A stretch of 64,000 nt of DNA from Tetrapyrgos nigripes (Eukaryota > Basidiomycota > Agaricomycetes > Agaricales > Campanellaceae). The translations under genes and the position numbers were made by a program. The notes under the pieces were generated by a model that ran no database searches, was not told where the DNA came from, and saw only the letters and a program-made list of their open reading frames with translations. Where the stretch lies: positions 84,417 through 148,416 of the forward strand of contig JAACJM010000209.1 in the NCBI GenBank assembly GCA_013368315.1, in the 5' to 3' direction. Below, piece by piece: positions 24,074-34,530 of this stretch (positions are counted from its first letter, which is position 1; the number at the start of each line of letters is the position of its first letter).

Positions 24074-26011
24074 TCATACTGCATCATGTCGCTTACACCT
24101 CACCCTCTTCTCTTGGTCCAAATCCCTCATTACAGGCTCCCATATCCTTCTCAACTCCTTCTCATCCCACTCGACGTCAATCTCTTCTGGTCCACCCAAC
24201 CATTCCCGACACCAAGCCATTGAAAGTGGGACGTCTGATGTGATTCGGAGCCGGGGGCTGCAGTCGTTGGATGACGTCGACGTCAGTTCATTTCCAGAAG
24301 GCTGCGTAAACCTTGCAGCCATGTACGCCAGATTCACCACTACCTCCTCGCATGCACCTGTTATCGTCAGCTTTTGGAGGTTTGGAAGGCGTGGTGGGCG
24401 CGTGGTTGAGTGTTGAGAGGAAAATTTACATGTAGGAGATGTCGAAAGCGACCTGGCACCCAGTGGAACTGGCGCGCATATGGCCTCCAGCAACTCTCTG
24501 TCATGAAGGTTTGCCAGTTCCTCGCATACAGCCAGTCCAAATGATTCCAGCGTCCATTGGTTTCCTCGCAGTTTTCGGGCTATGAGGGGGTTATCTCTGT
24601 CACCAGCACTAGGTGAGCTGGAGATGATATTCTTTTCTTCTCCATCAACCTCTGACAAATGAAACGCAGCTGTCGTAGTCGGGGCCGAGTTTAGGCCTCC
24701 CAAGACTGCCGTTTTCCTCTCCATCGTTGTCGAAGACGACGAACCCACCAGTGAAGACAACGACGGCGCACTTTTGGCCGAATCCCTTCTAAACATCTGC
24801 ATCATGACCTCATTATCCAGATCCCTTTCTCGAGTTTTTGGCGTCGGTCCAGTTCCAGCCTGCGACACGAGTCCACTTCTCCAAATTGCCTCTTCGTGGT
24901 CCTGATCCGAATCTACCCTCCCAAACTCCTTCTCGTCATGGCGCATCTTTCCGACCTCAACCTTTTCCCAAACCTCCAACGAACTAAACCCTCTCAACAC
25001 GCACAACGGCACTTCTACCTTCCCCTCTCTCCTCTTACCCTTCACCCCATCGGTATCCCAAGTGTACCTCACCACCAACTCTCTAAATCCCGTTCCTTCT
25101 AATGCGATAAAAATCCTCGCTGCATCGTACCTGGAGGGGATATGATTGTGAAAATGAATGACGAGGGTTGTTGCAGTTGGTAGAAACCGTTGTTCTTCCC
25201 GGTTTTGTTCGAGTTGTTGGTCGAGGTCGGGGTCTGGATTGTCAAGGTTCCGGCCGAGCTTCTGGTCTAACATACATATTCCCTCGGTCCCTTCCCCTTC
25301 AATACTCCTCTTCAACGTAGGCGCAACTCCAACCCGATACCTCTGCCCTAGACAATATAAATGCTGCCATACCAATCCTCTATCGACTTCGTATCCGTCA
25401 TAAAACCTTGGGATATCACCTGTTTTGCACCATCCCTCGGCTCGGAAGAGGAAGTAATTGGAATTGGTTGGAGAGATGTGGAGTGTTATGGTTTGCGTTG
25501 GGCGAGAGGGAAAAGTGAAAGCTGGACTATTCGTTGATGAAGGGGGCCCAAGGACCCTACTATCCCTGCTCAACACGTCCAGAAACAAATATCCGATGTA
25601 ACTGGCGCTGACGAGGTGTATATCCCGGGAGACGACGTCCAAGAAGGCTTTGGCAAAGTTTCGGGAGACAAGGGGGAGGGTAGTTAGGAGGTGGATTCTT
25701 TCTGGGCGTAGAAGAGTGGGGCAGGACCAGAGGTGGAAGAGGATGAGTTCGATGAGCTCGTAGGGGAGGGGAGGGATGTTTGATGTTGGGATATAGGAAG
25801 GAGGGACAGAGGACGAGAGCGAGAGGGATGATGAGGGTGAAAATGAACAAGCAAATGCCAGCCTGGACACGATTGAGGGTCTAGAGAAGTTGAAGGCTTC
25901 ACTGGTATAGTTGGAAGGTGAGGGCGTATTCGTAGTCGCCGGGGAGAGTGATGATGATACCTGAGGATCAGAGAGAACTATGGAACAGATACGCTGAATG
26001 ATGGACTCCAT
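24074..26011 (-). CDS. F-box-like protein, intact family founder
   Basis: A single uninterrupted frame of 645 residues. Residues 81-135 (LPYELIELILFHLW ... LPLVSRNFAKAFLDVVSRDI) have the pattern of an F-box-like domain, expected to bind Skp1 in an SCF ubiquitin ligase. The first 80 residues are Ser/Pro-rich. The middle contains conserved-looking blocks (GWCKTGDIPRFYDGYEVDRG, VIHFHNHIPSRYDAARIFI, VPLCVLRGFSSLEVW), and the C-terminal part has NLQKLTITGACEEVVVNLAY, which looks like a single leucine-rich-repeat strand. The start ATG at 26011 is the first Met and is followed by a plausible N terminus. Broken relatives of this gene lie at 45776-48150, 54280-54660, 59571-59950 and 61711-64000, and the same blocks recur in them. 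Target proteins are unknown. Confidence 0.8.
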   Translation of the reverse strand: MESIIQRICSIVLSDPQVSSSLSPATTNTPSPSNYTSEAFNFSRPSIVSRLAFACSFSPSSSLSLSSSVPPSYIPTSNIPPLPYELIELILFHLWSCPTLLRPERIHLLTTLPLVSRNFAKAFLDVVSRDIHLVSASYIGYLFLDVLSRDSRVLGPPSSTNSPAFTFPSRPTQTITLHISPTNSNYFLFRAEGWCKTGDIPRFYDGYEVDRGLVWQHLYCLGQRYRVGVAPTLKRSIEGEGTEGICMLDQKLGRNLDNPDPDLDQQLEQNREEQRFLPTATTLVIHFHNHIPSRYDAARIFIALEGTGFRELVVRYTWDTDGVKGKRREGKVEVPLCVLRGFSSLEVWEKVEVGKMRHDEKEFGRVDSDQDHEEAIWRSGLVSQAGTGPTPKTRERDLDNEVMMQMFRRDSAKSAPSLSSLVGSSSSTTMERKTAVLGGLNSAPTTTAAFHLSEVDGEEKNIISSSPSAGDRDNPLIARKLRGNQWTLESFGLAVCEELANLHDRELLEAICAPVPLGARSLSTSPTCKFSSQHSTTRPPRLPNLQKLTITGACEEVVVNLAYMAARFTQPSGNELTSTSSNDCSPRLRITSDVPLSMAWCREWLGGPEEIDVEWDEKELRRIWEPVMRDLDQEKRVRCKRHDAV

Positions 26012-26817
26012 TCTGTATTACTTGTTTTGTCAATGTCGGTGTGGGTGTAGGTGAGTGATCTTCGTCTGACGTTCTCTTTCTGCTGAGTATTAATAGACGC
26101 TCATGAGACTGTAGGACGGTTTCGCTAGGATAGTAGGGTTATAGTGTGTCGAAAGACGATCACCGATATGCCCTTTGTATGTCTGTGGTGGGGTGCGTAT
26201 ATATACCCCGCTACAGATTCATTCTCGATATTAACCATTATCCACGTATACGTGGACAATATCACGATCGTAGATATGTAGACAGCCACGGAAGCAGACG
26301 CGTACAAGAGGGGAAAAGAAAAGATGATCTTAAGGAGGCAGTTTCCGAAGTGCGAGAGCGGTACGTATTCCACGGAAGGAAATGATTGAGATGCTCGTGC
26401 CTGTCAAATCCTGTCCTATCTGTTCTATGCAACATTCCTTAAATGACCACCTTCGTTATGCACGCTCGTAGGTGCGCGTACAGAATGGGTTGGTACTGAG
26501 ATAGAGACAGAGGAGAGAGCCAAGAACGGTTTTAGGAGCTCGACTGGACTATGGATGCCCATAGTAACCCGGAGCATAGCGTATCTAGGGGCTGTCGTCA
26601 GCGCAGATAGTGGCGGTCTAGTGGCGGTGGTAAGAAAGACGAGCGATCCGAATAAGGAAGAAGCCATATTCGGGGATATGCTTCGGATGGGACATTGCCG
26701 ATGTGTAAGTCCTACAATCTTAGGGTACTAGTAACTAGTATGCTGCCTTGTCAAACCTATGAAACTGTACATTAATATTGGTGAATCTGACTTGAATCCG
26801 ACATCCATTGAACATGA
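26012..26817. other. Intergenic, upstream of F-box gene
   Basis: 5' flank of the minus-strand F-box gene. Small open frames on both strands (60-82 codons) overlap one another and have no motif. No gene supported. Confidence 0.35.
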
Positions 26818-27000
26818 CTGGGTAGCTCAGTGGTAGAGCACTGCACCGGAATCTATCTATTTGCCCCGCTGTATCCAGTAATTGGGTCCACGTAGAGCTA
26901 CTACTTATTCGTTACACTTTTGTAGCTTTTGCGGTATGGCCCGGGTGTAGAAATTCCATCCATCCATCCATCCCAGGTTCAACCCCTGGCCTAGTCGTCT
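26818..27000 (+). repeat. tRNA-like sequence split by insertion, SINE-like
   Basis: The 5' part GACTGGGTAGCTCAGTGG (about 26818-26856) has a tRNA acceptor strand and D arm (TAGCTCAGTGGTAGAGCA). The 3' part (about 26971-26999) has a T arm (CCAGG-TTCAACC-CCTGG) and the matching acceptor strand CCTAGTC. About 115 bases lie between them, ending in a CCAT microsatellite. The split falls where a tRNA anticodon loop would be, after CCGGAAT. The inserted body (GGGTCCACGTAGAGCT ... TAGCTTTTGCGG) recurs at 50872-50921. This fits a tRNA-headed SINE or a tRNA pseudogene better than a working tRNA; the scaffold resembles an Arg(CCG) tRNA, but this is uncertain. Confidence 0.6.
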
Positions 27001-27149
27001 TATTCGTTAACAGATTCGCAGTCAGATGAGCGATAGGGCGGCTCTAGGCGGCTCTGGAGTGCGGCATAGACTTACCAAAGGCCTTGAGTCGGATGTCGGC
27101 TTCAGGGGAAGTGTAACATGTTGCAGAATATTGGTGAATCCGACATCCA

Positions 27150-27640
27150 TTAAACATAACTTGGGTAGCTCAGTGGATTGTAGATTGTAGATTATACCGC
27201 TCCGGAAAAGGGCTCCGCACAAGTGCGGGTACTCTCCGTGGTCCCATCAAGGAACAGCGGGGGCAAGCTCCAGGTATAAGACCTGGGTAGACCGACTCGG
27301 ACCACATTAGCACATACCGGACGACGTCCTATAAAATCCTTCAGTCTTCTTCGTCATAATGTGTAGGAAGGGATAAAGCCTAAAGGTAATGAAAGGGCAG
27401 CTCTATGTACAGTACACTACAGTCGAAAGGCCTGGCAGGGAGACATTAAAAACCTCTTGCGAGGGAAAAAGTTGTCACTGCAGGGCGCGAATGTAAAAAT
27501 ATAGAAAGAATGTCGAGAATGAGAGTCCCTAGATAGGGGCTATTTCCTATTTCGTGATTATCCGTTTCCTCTTAGTTGTTAATCCTTTCTTCCTCAATGC
27601 TCCAAGGCACGCTGACCCGGGTTCAACACCCACTTCACAT
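27150..27640 (+). repeat. Second broken tRNA-like sequence
   Basis: ATAACTTGGGTAGCTCAGTGG near 27156-27176 repeats the D-arm half of the element at 26818, preceded by the same GGTGAATCCGACATCCATTAAAC-type flank, which is therefore duplicated too. A T-arm-like GACCCGGGTTCAACACCC lies at about 27615-27632. Between them is about 430 bases of unrelated, partly self-complementary sequence. Not a working tRNA. Confidence 0.4.
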
Positions 27641-27666
27641 ATACTTTGCCATATCGTAGTTAATTC

Positions 27667-27874
27667 CCCCAGTCGTCTCACTATCACTGTGTGACTCCTG
27701 GGGTACGTATTCAACTCATTACCTACACCTATCTTACTTACTGATATTATTTATCTACAGTACACTCGTACTTACTTGTACTCGTTTATAACAGGTACTG
27801 TAGCAATCCAGTCGTCTCACTATCACTATGTGACTCCTGGGTACACTCGTACTTACTTGTACTCGTTTATAACA
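27667..27874 (+). repeat. Direct repeat with internal deletion
   Basis: CCAGTCGTCTCACTATCAC begins at about 27668 and again at about 27809. In both copies it is followed by TGTGACTCCTGGG and later by TACACTCGTACTTACTTG, but the second copy lacks about 75 bases present in the first. No coding potential. Confidence 0.6.
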
Positions 27875-28254
27875 AAGAAAAAGAGAAATTAAAATAACTA
27901 CCCTCTCAAGTCAACAAAATCCCTTCGGTTTCCTCTGAGCCAATGACGAACCCCAGAGGGAAAGAGGCAAGCCATTCCCGAAAGCCCTACAGAGTCGGAC
28001 AGACAAGCATACGCCCCCCCTCCATTTTGTCGGCCTAGACTCGTCCGAACCGAAGTAACCCGAACCGAGAAGCGATCGGATACCGGCCCGTACTGGAATG
28101 TAGTGAGAGTACAGGGGTAGCGTCGTCGTCGACGAAGATGCTGGTGTTGACGCGTACCCAGACGTCGGTGGACAGTGTCAGTATGTGAGATGCGTTGAGA
28201 TGATTGGAATAGGTAAAGATGAGTGAGTGGTGGCGTGAGGTTAGGTGGAAATGA

Positions 28255-28306
28255 GAGAGCGGTAGAGCACTGTCATACTTAGGTAGCTGTTCGGAGCAGT
28301 GTATAA

Positions 28307-28342
<36 letters not shown>

Positions 28343-28385
28343 CGGAATGGTAGGGGCCCAGGTGCAATCCCTGGCCTAGTACTTT
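28255..28385 (+). repeat. Third tRNA-like sequence with TATC microsatellite
   Basis: AGCGGTAGAGCACTG near 28258 is a D-arm remnant, and CCGGAATGGTAGGGGCCCAG with GCAATCCCTGGCCTAGTAC near 28343-28382 is an anticodon-to-acceptor half similar to 26971-26999. Between them nine TATC units (28307-28342) interrupt the anticodon region. Of the broken tRNA-like copies it has the best-preserved 3' half. Confidence 0.55.
28307..28342 (+). repeat. (TATC)9 microsatellite
   Basis: Nine perfect TATC units placed in the anticodon region of a broken tRNA-like sequence. A shorter TCTATC run also opens the insertion in the copy at 26818-27000. Confidence 0.95.
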
Positions 28386-28632
28386 TCTTTCAGAACAACC
28401 TAAAATCGGCTGGTGTTGATTTCCAGTAAGATTTAGGTTAATCATCAACCTGACTGGGCTTCACAGTGAGTTGTCTTATTCGTTAACAGTTCATGCACCT
28501 ATTTTGTGGTGTTACAATGAATAGGTCATAGTCTCGTAAAAGGATGGCATTCAGTAAGCTAACCAAGACAACACATCGCTTGCTTGCAGTGCAACGTAAC
28601 TATCTTTCTAGTAATTAGTAACTGTTCCTTCT

Positions 28633-29983
28633 TTATTCTTCCCTTTCCTCCACGTCGACTACAGATACGACACTTCTAAACGCAACAGATTGAGTCTTGA
28701 CCTCTATTGAGTCTTGCTGAGACACTAATCCTGGGCTAGAGTTCTGAATTGCAGGTATTGACATCATCAGGACAGGATACATCGCCTTAGTGAACAAAAG
28801 TTCTATAGTAAGCAGTTGCTGCAAGGATAAGTATAAATAGAAATCTTTGATTCAACTCACAGAAAGTATTGGCATGGCTGCAGCATAAGCCTGATATACC
28901 AGACTCAAAATGCCATATGATATTGCTAATATAATATAGATGATCTGGAGGTTAATGTCAATATTATCAATCTCCACGATAGGTCACCAACGTACTCACC
29001 CAAAATATGCAATAAATTAAGCCTGATTCCAAAAGGAGGCAGAGAAACTTTTGAACTTTGTTGGCAGGCATATAATGTCGATTTCTGTCTCGCTGCGTAG
29101 CTTGCTTTGTGCCTTGATAAAACCACCTGAAGATTAAGAACTAGTAATTCCCTGATGAATGTTAACAATATAATAGAGCAGAGCTTACCATGTTCTGTAT
29201 GCAATTAATACTGTAGATATTATATTGGTGATAAGCAAGGGCAGAGCCATCAGCAATAATGTTGTCCTTCTCCCAGTATTCAGAGAATTATGATGGGCTC
29301 TTCTTGCAGCAAGTGAAGCATCTATAAATGTCCCAGCTGAGCAAAAGAGAATATAAGGGTCATAATATTTGATGATTAAAAAAAGGTATACCAGATGAAC
29401 ATAGCATGCAAATAGCCAAAATAATCCTGGCAATCGGAGAATGAGGGAATGCTACCCAAGCTCTCCATACAACAATTCCATCACTAATGACATACTTGAA
29501 ATTAGTACCAGATTTATTAGCAAATAGGCTCTAGACAGATCGGAGGATGTTTTACTTACATTCATTCGCTGCATAAAATTATAAGCAATCTGTATATTAT
29601 TAAAGACTCTGCTAATATTGGCAGGCTTTGTATTCGGACCGATGCTGAATCCAGTTGGTGAAATTTGTAGTAGAATGAATTGGATCTTGAGGATAACACA
29701 GGAAGTAGTAGTCAAGAAGGTGAGGATTGTGATACCAAATAAGCCTTTTTGGATGCTTGACCATTGGGGCACCTTCAGTCTGTAACTCATCAGCAATGTC
29801 CAGCAGCTCTATCCAAATTAAAATAAATGATACTTACAGCAGTAAAAAAATGGCCGCAAACCAATTCGTGATGTATATTCCATAGAGAAGATATTCAAAT
29901 GCTAGTGATATCTCCCATTCCTTCAGAAAGAAGATGCTAAGATCTGCAAGAGGGTAGGACTTGTCTTGTGTTTCTTGAATCAT
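28633..29983 (-). CDS. Serpentine (about 7-TM) membrane protein, Agaricomycete family
   Basis: Seven exons give 346 residues: 29983-29838, 29806-29560, 29494-29392, 29336-29189, 29126-29000, 28944-28861 and 28818-28633. All junctions are GT-AG and in phase. Hydrophobic segments are LLYGIYITNWFAAIFLLL, GITILTFLTTTSCVILKI, the ISDGIVVWRAW segment with IILAICMLC, LLLMALPLLITNIISTVL, FLCLLLESGLIYCIFW, IIYIILAISYGILSLVY and FTKAMYPVLMMSI. The SDGIVVWRAW and LLLESGLIYC signatures are recurrent in a large Agaricomycete-specific family of hypothetical integral membrane proteins. A receptor role is often guessed but not shown. Introns are only 31-78 bases, and the first at 31 bases is unusually short. 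The short Ser-rich tail is probably cytosolic. Confidence 0.8.
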
Positions 29984-30729
29984 GGCGTAAATGGCGTAAG
30001 AGGGAGAATGAAAGGAGTATGCGACAGTCTTGAGGCTTTATATGTGATGATCATTGTAAGGAATCATTCTAAAAATAATCTGGACAAAGTGCACCATGTG
30101 GGGATAAGTCTTGCGTGTCGCATCTCAGTGGCTTGATCCAGGGTGTTGCGGCACGATTGGGTGCAGATAGATAGATATATAGCCCCTTCAGGACCCGACG
30201 GGGTGGTGTTGCGTAGTCACCTAATTGATAATAAGGTGTTACAAGGGCAAGGCAGTCCCCCTATGCGCAGCAGCCTGTAAAGACTTCCTGAGCTTAATCA
30301 CGCACTTACACAGAAGACGGTAGGGCATTCGTTCTGTCAGAACAAGCATGACCATGGTATTCGCGCTCCATTGTCTCCTCTGGTTACGAGGCCTCTTAAA
30401 GGCCGACTCTTAACTTAGGTGGAGACCCCGTGACTTTTCGAATTGAGTTGCAAAATTTACCACGGCTTCATTCTCCCACCCCTTTTCATTACCGGTATCT
30501 ACTCTACTCCTGACAACCGAAGTTTCTAGGCTCGGTCTGGACTCCAAGGACTAATGACGTCGACAACCACGACGTCATGCCAGCGTGTCGACTCGCTTTC
30601 ACTACCACCATAAACCGAGCTTGCGCGCCACCCCACTTGCAGCAGCGACGACAACAGCAAGTGGGTTGTTAACGTTGCTATCCGACACTTCAAGCAAGGG
30701 GCCTCGTAATTTGTCATGCGAAGCAGTGG
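29984..30729. other. Intergenic, no gene seen
   Basis: 5' flank of the serpentine membrane-protein gene followed by featureless sequence. A 92-codon minus frame at 30526-30804 has no motif. Confidence 0.35.
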
Positions 30730-31570
30730 CCCCTTACCCCAGTGCAATAAATATTCTAGTGTTTGCCCAGTGAGTGGAGATCTCATCATACACGTACTTA
30801 GCACATAGCCCTATAATATCCCAGTCAAACAACATCTTTTTGAACCAATATAGTGCAGACTGACTTGTAAGAATTGTAGGGATTACCCAGCCCTTGGCAG
30901 CTTTAGCTGTTTCCCACAAAAGATTGCAAAGTATGTGAGTCTGCCAGACACTGTAGGGCTGCATGTTCTGGAGTCTCCACAGATACCTTGCAGAAGCGAC
31001 ATAGCCTTCGCTCTCTTGGAAGATTATATTTCATCCAACCAAGTCGAGCCACAGCAAACATATGTCTACTGAAAAAGAGAGCAATGATTGCTTGATGATA
31101 GTCTGTGTTCTTCACTAGGACAAGATAGTGACGAAGCATCCGGGTCCTCCGAATGTACTTCCCATCTTTCAGTGGTTCTAGTTGACCACAAAGGAGGTAT
31201 GTCTGAGACATCCTCTGGATCTCTAATGATAGGTGTTCGTCTGCAATTCTTGACACTTGTTTACGCAGTTGAACTATATCCTCTGCCTGCAGGGTCCGAA
31301 GATTACTTAGGAGCTGTAAATGCGGGGAGAGATTATTCAATGCTATGCGTAGATCTTGTAGCCAGCAGAGCTGACTTGAGTAGACCATGTCAATGTTTAC
31401 TTTAAGAGCCATGTGTGCATATCTATCTGAAGGGAGTTCCAAAAGATATATTAGATACTCCAGACATAAAATAGTACACCTGTACTCAATTGGCAAGACA
31501 CCAACCTCTGTGAACAAAGGTGCTAGTAGCGAGTTGGAGCCAATACAGATAAGTATAGGATTTCTGGTTA
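30730..31570 (-). mobile_element. LINE (non-LTR retrotransposon) 3' remnant
   Basis: The minus-strand frame 31517-30903, and continuing in a shifted frame to about 30730, matches the far C-terminal part of a LINE ORF2. It contains LPIEYRCTILCLEYLIYLL (the segment after the polymerase that usually reads LPLRYRR...), then RRLCRFCKVSVETPEHAALQC, the CxxC...HxxxxC zinc-binding segment typical of the zf-RVT region. Upstream residues SNSLLAPLFTEVGV are still recognisable at 31525-31565. At least one frameshift lies near 30905-30960. The polymerase YxDD core and endonuclease are absent, so this is a dead, truncated copy. Confidence 0.7.
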
Positions 31571-32239
31571 TCTAACATGTCTAGACACGAACGGCGCAGT
31601 AATTTCAATTTTCACCCGTTGTTCCGGTTTGAAAATTGATGGTGGATCGAGGAAAGGTTGTGCTACCAGAGGAGCTTATAGCCTCCTCCCCAATTTCGAT
31701 TAGCCTATCGGTATTGCTTCAATTTACCGCAATAGGCTGTGACTGCTCTGCCATAATATCAAACAAAACAGCCGAGTGGTCTCATCTCCGTCAGTGGCTT
31801 CCTGATAATGATTTCGTGGTCATCCAATTTTAAATCTTTAGCAGATTCTGATGGTGCATGATGCTTGATGCCTGCGGTGGGCCCATAAAACCCGATCAAA
31901 TAGTAAGCCGAATTGTCTCTGCTTCTCATTTGAACAATCAAAACAGAATTGTCAAAGATACTATGACGATAAACAGAATCAGAACTTTCGCTGGCAGATC
32001 CAATCTGAATCATCCGATGTTACTAACTGCTACCACCATCGTGTTCGTATATAAAGAAAGACCTTGTGCAACGTATCATGCTTCCTTCTGCTCTCAGTAA
32101 GTAGTACAAGATATCCTATTTGCAGGCACAGTCGGGATATCAGTACTACCTCTACGTACTACTATGATGCGAACGCAGGCGCGACGAGTGTCACCACGGT
32201 CATTTTCGTGAGTACGTAAAAAAAGCTTCCAGGCTCGTT
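31571..32239. other. Intergenic or unresolved 5' part of next gene
   Basis: Open frames of 65-85 codons on both strands (for example 31759-32013 minus) have no known domain. STYYYDANAGATSVTTVIF can be read on the plus strand at about 32150-32207 and could be an early exon of the following membrane-protein gene, but no splice chain joins them cleanly. Confidence 0.3.
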
Positions 32240-33725
32240 CTAACTTTAAACCTATCAGTCCTATCCTACTAATACCACTCCTTTTTTCAAACCACTTTCC
32301 ATCGGCCCTTTGCTTCATTCTCTCGGTCCCCGATCCGCCAACCAATGTAGGCGAATCAGCCACGGCTACATATACCCGTCAGCAAGGAGATCAAGTGAAC
32401 TTTGCTGTGCTGTTGGTTCAAGTGCAACCTACACAGACGTTTTCGATTATCGCTACGACGAGCTTGAGTCAAGGGATGAAGGGCAACATGAGGTAGTGTT
32501 TAAGGTGGATACCGATGGGTGAGTATGCATTCTAAACTTCTTTTCATTGATGGAGTATTCAAGATGAAACACTTACTCGCTTTTATCCTGGTGAAACGAT
32601 CACAATTGCAGAGTCTTTCAAGTGATGGTAGCCCCTCCGGATCAGGCCCCTGCCAAAAACATACCGAGTAGCTTCAGAGCCAGTTCATCGTTCCAGGTTT
32701 CCGGTGATGTCGATGTGGTTAGCTCCGGGAATGGAAACGGTCAAGGAAACAACCCGACTGCGTCTCCGTCTCCGCCTCCGCCTCCATCGACATCGACATC
32801 GAGCTCTACTCGTACTTTCATCACCTTGACCACATCTCGGACTACGTCCTCCATTAATTCTCCTACTCCAATTATCGTCGGGAATTTATCAAATGATCAA
32901 TCAAGTAACACTTCTGGACAATTATCTACTCTATCCTCAACTGGCACCACATCGACAGATACGCAGTCCACATCATCTCAAGTAGACCATGTCTCACCAA
33001 CACCAGAGGCATCAACAATTACCGTCACTGCTAGGTTCGTCCATAGTTTCAATTGCGCTGTTAGCAGTTTCTGTTTTAATCAACAAACAAATTTCCTATG
33101 CAGCCCTAGTACATCGGCGGACGCTGTGTGAGCACTATTTCTCCAAAATATTTGAGTATCTGGTTCAACATTGATAACATCAATCCCGAACAGAAACGTG
33201 CCCAGCCCAAAATCGCCTCCACCAACACAAGCCTTGATAGGAGGGATCGCGGGTGCTTTCGTCTTCACTCTGATGGTGGGCTTTGTGATTTGGTATCACC
33301 GCCGTCGCTCTCGTCGAGATCAGTCGAAAGCGACTTCTAGTAACCAATACATCAAGAACTTCTCTGCCAAGTTCAAGCGACGACGACTCGGGGAGGATAT
33401 CGACCCTTTCATAACAACGCTGGAAGAGCAAGGAGAGAAGGAAGGTGGAAAGCAAGGGCTAGGGGAAAAGTACGGTTTTCAACTCAGTCCGACTCGTAGT
33501 GGAGCTGCTCGCGAAGGCCAATGGACTAGGTTAGAAGGTGAACGTGCTACCCGTGAAGATGAAAGGGTGGACGGGCGGGTTGGAAGGGAGGCTAGAAGGA
33601 CTGAGAGGGACTTTGACAGAGAAGCTAGAAAGCGTGAAGGAAGAGTGCCATCTTCGAGGTCGTTTGGTGACGTTGATGTTGAGGCGCCTCCTCCGGCGTA
33701 TACGTCGCAATGTTGGCAGGGGTAG
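32240..33725 (+). CDS. Single-pass membrane protein, Ser/Thr-rich ectodomain
   Basis: The 3' exons are well supported: 32612-33034, 33104-33127 and 33194-33725, all in phase. Coding sequence before them runs through DPPTNVGESATATYTRQQGD (about 32327-32386), a beta-sandwich-like ectodomain. Then come VFQVMVAPPDQAPAKNI, a long Pro/Ser/Thr-rich stalk (about 32755-33030), a single transmembrane segment (IGGIAGAFVFTLMVGFVIW) with a basic stop-transfer YHRRRSRR, and a charged cytosolic tail of about 150 residues. This architecture is common in Agaricomycetes and is of unknown function, possibly surface sensing. The join into 32612 is ambiguous: the ectodomain frame needs the weak donor GTAGTG at 32493, whereas the strong donor GTGAGT at 32519 belongs to another frame (VVFKVDTDG). 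Either an unusual splice or a one-base frameshift is present. The start codon and signal peptide were not located. Confidence 0.55.
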
Positions 33726-34530
33726 TTGGAATACTCTTGTTTGCACGTAGGCAGTGTAACTTTCTTGCTGAGACGCGTTTGGCTAGACTAGGAAACCTTC
33801 ATGATTCAGGGCTGAGTGAATACTTGGACAGCTCATAGATGATGCAATATATAAGGGTCCGACGGATTGGTTCTTGGTCGGGTAATGGACTCCTCGTCCG
33901 TCCTGTTTTGGCGAAGCGGAGAAGAAATCTTGACCAAGAAAGCCTTGCGAAAAACGTCATGCTGATTGAGGCTCGGAACGTAAAGTTTACAGCGTCACGG
34001 AGTGATGAGCTTTGGTAAGTATATGTAGCGCCGAGACCTCGAGTCATAGTTGCTGACCAGTGACGATACGGAGTAAAGTTTGGGCGGGACCGTCGGTAGC
34101 TATCCGTGAATGGGTTATTTTGCGTGCAAATGAGAATGTCCATCGTAGAGCTAGCTGGGCAGCTTTCAGTTAAAGTTAAACCAGAACGAAGAGAGATCGA
34201 CAGTGAGCGGTTGCAAAGAGAAAGATTGACATCATGGAAAAGTCGCTCTATTTTTTCCGGACGCCACCGGCACGGGGCACGCCGTCTCACGTGATCTGAC
34301 CAAACAGTTTACCGAGGCCTGCTCAGGGGCTGTCGTCCCACCCACCTACATCTCATCTCCCTCCATTTTCCTCCTCCCTCTCTTTTTCTTTCTCAATACG
34401 CCTTGTACAAGTAATCGCTGCTAGCAGCGAGGTTTTACACCAGAAAAACCCAATTTCCAAAGGAGAAAACCTAAACGGAGTGGCCAGGGTACACGCAACC
34501 CCCTGTCAGGCGACGAAGCATACTTCAGGA
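33726..34530. other. Intergenic and 5' leader of C2H2 gene
   Basis: A 163-codon minus frame (33799-34290) has no motif. The stretch ends with the pyrimidine-rich leader of the C2H2 gene, annotated separately. Confidence 0.4.
34335..34402 (+). promoter_or_regulatory. Pyrimidine-rich promoter/leader tract
   Basis: About 65 bases are almost purely C and T (TCTCATCTCCCTCCATTTTC and onward), 130-195 bases before the C2H2 start codon. CT-rich tracts of this kind often mark transcription initiation in filamentous fungi; no TATA box is obvious. Confidence 0.4.

Noticed and set aside
27180..27310. Possible structured non-coding RNA (GC-rich, self-complementary)
   Set aside because: I could not match conserved elements of RNase P, SRP or snRNA; it lies inside a tRNA-like repeat and is better treated as repeat sequence.
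28307..28342. CRISPR-like array
   Set aside because: A simple tetranucleotide microsatellite without spacers; no CRISPR arrays are expected or seen in this eukaryotic sequence.
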